From the NCBI GenBank assembly GCA_022774325.1, contig JALFNN010000086.1, positions 1 through 56,035 of the forward strand: a stretch of 56,035 nt of DNA. The letters run 5' to 3'. How positions within the stretch are numbered: the stretch's first letter is position 1; the number at the start of each line of letters is the position of its first letter. Shown one piece after another: positions 53,293 to 56,035 of this stretch. The notes under the pieces were generated by a model, which had not been told where the DNA came from, did not search any database, and saw only the letters and a program-made list of their open reading frames with translations. This DNA comes from a bacterium (lineage in GTDB: Bacteria > Bacillota > Clostridia > Lachnospirales > Lachnospiraceae). Position numbers and translations under genes: made by a program.

Positions 53293-54993
53293 TCAGCTCG
53301 CCTGCTCTTGCTGGACATTCATAAAATTACGCAGCTTTGTCTGACCGGTCACCGCATCTGCTATATTGACACAGCAATTTCCCATTCTGTCAATATCGTG
53401 CAGGATCTGTCCGAACGGTACCGTGAGATTTGCCACGCATTTTCCCTTCCCGACACGGTTCATATGCGCTTTTCTCATCTCAATATCCAGATCCATGACC
53501 TTTTCCTTCTTTTTCTGGATTTCTACACTGCCATCCTCGTTTCCCGTCACCATCATCTCCAGCACATCGGCATACATGTCACCCATAAGGATCAGACTGC
53601 TTTCCAGATCTTTTAACGCTTCCTTTGAATACCGCTTTTTCTTACCAAGGCGTTCCATCAGCGCTTCTGCTATATCTCCGCACAATGATCCGAGACGTTC
53701 CACATCACTCAAAACATACATCATTCCCGCCGTCTGGGATGTCTGTTCTTCCGTCATAACACCGGCCGCAAAAAGATCCGAGAGATAATCTGTGATATGC
53801 TTGCTCAATGTCTGAACATTTTCCACATTCTCAAGCACATGCTGAAGCAGATCTTTTTCCTCTTTTCTGACTGTCTTTGCAAGCTCCTCCAGTACACCGC
53901 CTGCAAGCTCGCTGCAGCGGATCACTTCTTTGGTCACCAGTTCCAGTGCCGCCGCAGGCTGTGCTGTCAGTTTTTCATCCAGGAAAAGCGGTTCGCCCGG
54001 CGCATGCACCATTTTCCTTCCATCCGGCACAAGTGTCATAACTATTTTCACCAGAATTCCGATAAGTGGAATCCAGATAAGCGTCATTACGATATTAAAT
54101 ATAGTGTGCGCATTCGCAATCTGCCTCGCGATCACTTCCACTTCCGGTCCTTTCGGTGAGATCCACTGGACGAACTGCGCATATGGTTTCACAAACCAGA
54201 TGAATAAACATGCTCCGGACACGTTGAATACACAATGTGCCACTGCGGTTCTCCTGGCATCCTTCGGCTGCCCTACACTTGCCAGAATTGCCGTAATCGT
54301 CGTTCCGATATTATCTCCAAGAAGAATCGGGATCGCGCCCGCAAGTCCGAGAATACTCGTCACGCCATCCGGCCCCGCCTGCGATGCAAAATTCTGCAAT
54401 ACCGCAATGGTTGCACTGCTGCTCTGCACGACCAGCGTCATCAAAGTACCTACCAGAACTCCCAGAACCGGAATGTCCGCCACCTTCCCGATCAGATCCG
54501 TAAACACCGGGCTGGACGCCAGCGGTTTCATAACGTCACCCATCGTCTCAATTCCAAGGAACAAAAGTCCAAAAGCAAATACCGTCTGTCCGATGTTCTT
54601 CACCTTTTCATTTTTCGCAAGAAATGACGCAATGAAGCCTCCAAAAATAAACACATATATGTAGTCACTGATCTTAAATGCTATAATCTGTGCGGTCATC
54701 GTTGTACCGATATTTGCACCCAAAATAATCGAAATCGCCTGAGGCAGGTTCATCAAACCGGCACTGACAAATCCAATCGTCATGACCGTCGTCGCACTGC
54801 TGCTCTGCAGCACCGCCGTCGTCAGCGCTCCTGCAAGCACGCCCATGACAGGATTGCGCGTCAGAAGGGCAAGAATGCTCTTCATCCTCTCCCCTGCCGC
54901 TTTCTGCAGACATTCACTCATCAGATTCATACCATAAATAAAAATGGCAAGTCCTCCCAGTAAACCAAATACAATTCTTGTTGAATCGCTCAT
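53293..54993 (-). CDS. Na+/phosphate cotransporter family protein with PhoU-like domain
   Basis: 566 residues from the ATG at 54993 (AAGGAGA upstream). Two inverted-repeat halves carry the NaPi-II signature QSSSATT: TTAVLQSSSATTVMTIGF and TLVVQSSSATIAVLQNF. About eight helices are followed from residue 345 by a helical PhoU-like regulatory domain. Bacterial YjbB/NptA relatives move phosphate with sodium, often outward. Single-gene unit with its own terminator. Confidence 0.92.
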   Translation of the reverse strand: MSDSTRIVFGLLGGLAIFIYGMNLMSECLQKAAGERMKSILALLTRNPVMGVLAGALTTAVLQSSSATTVMTIGFVSAGLMNLPQAISIILGANIGTTMTAQIIAFKISDYIYVFIFGGFIASFLAKNEKVKNIGQTVFAFGLLFLGIETMGDVMKPLASSPVFTDLIGKVADIPVLGVLVGTLMTLVVQSSSATIAVLQNFASQAGPDGVTSILGLAGAIPILLGDNIGTTITAILASVGQPKDARRTAVAHCVFNVSGACLFIWFVKPYAQFVQWISPKGPEVEVIARQIANAHTIFNIVMTLIWIPLIGILVKIVMTLVPDGRKMVHAPGEPLFLDEKLTAQPAAALELVTKEVIRCSELAGGVLEELAKTVRKEEKDLLQHVLENVENVQTLSKHITDYLSDLFAAGVMTEEQTSQTAGMMYVLSDVERLGSLCGDIAEALMERLGKKKRYSKEALKDLESSLILMGDMYADVLEMMVTGNEDGSVEIQKKKEKVMDLDIEMRKAHMNRVGKGKCVANLTVPFGQILHDIDRMGNCCVNIADAVTGQTKLRNFMNVQQEQAS

Positions 54994-55193
54994 AGTGTTC
55001 TCCTTATTCACATTCTCATATTGATCCTATTATCTTCTTTACTATAATTTGAGAATGTAAAATACATATCGGAGAAATGTTAAATCTGTGTAAAATGAAG
55101 ACTGATATGCATGATTTGTAGGTGGGAAACTTTTGCTGACTTATTGCCCATTCATCCCTTGCGCCTTGTGGATTGATATGATATATTATAAGC

Positions 55194-55290
55194 ACAAAGA
55201 GAACAACCGCCCACAAGGGGATTGGCCTCATTGTTGTAATTCAGTATAGAATCACCACCCTTTTTAGTCAAAGTTCTGGGGTGGTTTTTC
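55194..55290 (+). ncRNA. Antitoxin-like antisense RNA, copy 1
   Basis: A promoter TTGCGC (55159-55164), 17 bases, TGA-TATATT (-10 at 55182-55187) would start an RNA near 55194. It ends at a terminator with arms ACCACCC / GGGTGGT (55254-55285) and TTTTT, giving about 97 nucleotides. It is convergent to the small toxin gene, whose mRNA would have to run through it, as in the RatA/TxpA arrangement. No translation signal is apparent inside. Confidence 0.7.
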
Positions 55291-55304
55291 TATGCCTTAA
55301 TTCA

Positions 55305-55412
55305 TTATCTGATAAACGTAAATACGAATGTCAGTAACGCCAGAATGAACATGCCAAAAGTCATCAAATCCTTGAAATCAAAAGGTTTCTTGTCCACCAG
55401 CACCACCCCCAT
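55305..55412 (-). CDS. Small hydrophobic holin-like type I toxin, copy 1
   Basis: 35 residues: MGVVLVDKKPFDFKDLMTFG and then a membrane helix MFILALLTFVFTFIR. This is the pattern of the putative holin-like toxins (TxpA-related) of Firmicutes, which insert in the membrane. An alternative ATG at 55457 would give 50 residues, but neither start has a clear ribosome binding site, a common trait of type I toxins. A promoter TTACAA (55502-55497), 17 bases, TAAAAT (55479-55474) lies upstream. Confidence 0.7.
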   Translation of the reverse strand: MGVVLVDKKPFDFKDLMTFGMFILALLTFVFTFIR

Positions 55413-55597
55413 TCTATGTAGAATAGAGGTCAGCCACCCTATAACACGGTTGTTCATGATAGAAGTTTATCATATTTTAGTCTGTTTTCATTGAACTTGT
55501 AATTTAATCTGCTTCTACATTGCTTTCCACATTCTGATGTATTGCTCCAGTAAATTCATCCCTTGCGTTTTGTAGTTTGATATGATATATTATAAAC

Positions 55598-55690
55598 ACA
55601 AGGAGAACAACCGCCCACAAGGGGTTGACCTCGACATATGGTTAAAGAATCACCACTCCATCTCTCGTCAAAGTTCTGGGGTGGTTTTTC
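55598..55690 (+). ncRNA. Antitoxin-like antisense RNA, copy 2
   Basis: Promoter TTGCGT (55563-55568), 17 bases, TGA-TATATT (-10 at 55586-55591). The terminator arms are ACCACTCCA / TGGGGTGGT (55652-55660 and 55677-55685) with TTTTT. The central part differs from copy 1 while promoter and terminator keep their function, including compensatory change in the stem. Confidence 0.7.
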
Positions 55691-55704
55691 TATGCTTTAA
55701 AACA

Positions 55705-55812
55705 TTATCTGATAAACGTAAATACGAATGTCAGTAATGCCAGAATGAACATGCCAAAAGCCATCAAATCCTTGAAATCAAAAGGTTTCTTGTCCACCAG
55801 CACCACCCCCAT
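55705..55812 (-). CDS. Small hydrophobic holin-like type I toxin, copy 2
   Basis: 35 residues differing from copy 1 only by Ala for Thr at position 18 (DLMAFG), plus at least one silent change. The same alternative start lies upstream at 55857. The upstream promoter boxes are kept, with an 18-base spacer. Conservation of the reading frame between the copies supports a real gene. Confidence 0.7.
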   Translation of the reverse strand: MGVVLVDKKPFDFKDLMAFGMFILALLTFVFTFIR

Positions 55813-55909
55813 TCTATGTAGAATAGAGGTCAGCCACCCTATAACACGGTTGTTCATGATAGAAGTTTATCATATTTTAGTCTGTTTTTCATTGAACTTG
55901 TAATTTAAT

Positions 55910-56035
55910 CTACTCTCGTATTGCCCACCTCATCTTCGTGGACTTCGCACGTCCATTTCTTGCGCACTCTTCTGCGGACGGGCGGATCACTTCTTCGGAG
56001 ATCTCACTGTAAAGTCCCTCTTTCTTGAATTGTTT
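55910..56035 (-). CDS. C-terminal end of a protein, probably an RsmH/MraW-type rRNA methyltransferase
   Basis: 41 codons enter from the right edge and end with TAG at 55910. The tail reads EVIRPSAEECARNGRAKSTK then MRWAIRE, resembling the (K/R)P-x-PS-x-EE-x-x-x-NxRxRSxKLR tail of 16S rRNA m4C1402 methyltransferases. Only the tail is visible, so the assignment is tentative. Confidence 0.45.
   Translation of the reverse strand, partial: KQFKKEGLYSEISEEVIRPSAEECARNGRAKSTKMRWAIRE

Larger units (their letters stand above)
55150..55915. repeat. Tandem duplication of a roughly 365-base toxin/antisense-RNA module
   Basis: Copy 1 (about 55150-55515) and copy 2 (about 55554-55915) are offset by about 400 bases. 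The part coding the small peptide (55305-55500 against 55705-55900) is nearly identical. The antisense RNA part (55150-55300 against 55555-55700) shows more differences, concentrated in its middle, as expected if each RNA must recognise its own partner. Confidence 0.85.

Noticed and set aside
55016-55231. A 71-codon minus-strand frame with a hydrophobic start (MRPIPLWAVVLFVLI)
   Set aside because: It runs across the antisense-RNA promoter of the first toxin module, has no ribosome binding site, and the equivalent frame is not kept in the second copy.
55150-55915. Tandem repeats as a CRISPR-like array
   Set aside because: Only two units of about 365 bases, each with a peptide gene and an RNA promoter/terminator; no short repeats with unique spacers and no cas genes.
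1-56035. Prophage or integrative element genes, tRNA or rRNA genes
   Set aside because: No phage structural genes, integrases, tRNA-like cloverleafs or rRNA segments were recognised; only insertion-sequence remnants are present.

Overview
The window looks like a chromosomal segment of an endospore-forming, Gram-positive anaerobe of the Clostridia, most likely a Lachnospiraceae gut commensal. The evidence is the conserved clostridial block HU-rqcP-yabP-yabQ-divIC-spoIIE-tilS-hpt-ftsH, the spore genes (YabP, YabQ, SpoIIE, CotS-like kinase), AGGAGG-type ribosome binding sites, a T-box leader for a short archaeal-type ProS, TPP and Mn2+ riboswitch leaders, and the AAA/DUF1703-type and HipA-type accessory genes common in that family. 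This assignment rests on gene content only; no search was run.

Layout. 1-1.8 kb: the left end of an IS200/IS605 element cuts off a Kef-type antiporter that follows its TetR regulator, which has a clear promoter and paired operator boxes. 1.9-5.9 kb: a broken AAA ATPase gene, a HipA-like kinase and a GH13 alpha-amylase-family enzyme. 5.9-13.1 kb: the conserved cell-division, sporulation and housekeeping block, all on the minus strand. 13.2-20.5 kb: phosphoglucomutase, CotS-like kinase, CCA-adding enzyme, T-box-controlled proS, and a Ca2+/Na+ exchanger behind a yybP-ykoY (Mn2+) riboswitch. 20.5-25 kb: RluA-type synthase, nagB-nagA, a HAD phosphatase with an unlisted 53-residue partner, and a DUF2786 protein. 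25-31.9 kb: a BASS transporter, a panD::panC fusion remnant, and a fructan/sucrose locus (GH32, two ABC permeases, damaged binding protein, LacI regulator). 31.9-33.7 kb: nfo and rplY. 33.7-42.5 kb: an accessory region full of truncated genes (HelD fragment, AAA fragment, half ABC exporter, nucleotidyltransferase, transposase::ATPase fusion) interleaved with an intact DUF4874/DUF4832 protein and a second HipA-like module. 42.6-46.7 kb: a palindromic element, then a TPP-riboswitch thiSFGHE operon. 46.7-55 kb: sbcCD, an SPFH/zinc-ribbon protein, a lipoprotein and a Na/Pi cotransporter. 55.1-55.9 kb: two tandem copies of a type I toxin-antitoxin-like module. The right edge holds the last 41 codons of another gene.

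The dominant theme outside the housekeeping blocks is clean deletion joints. panD joins panC, a binding-protein gene joins the lacI leader, a transposase joins an ATPase, that ATPase runs into a nucleotidyltransferase, and sbcC reads through into the end of thiE. Several joints leave long open frames that automatic annotation would call intact genes. The consequences inferred are loss of this copy of pantothenate synthesis and of a normally secreted sugar-binding lipoprotein. No tRNA, rRNA or CRISPR array was seen.
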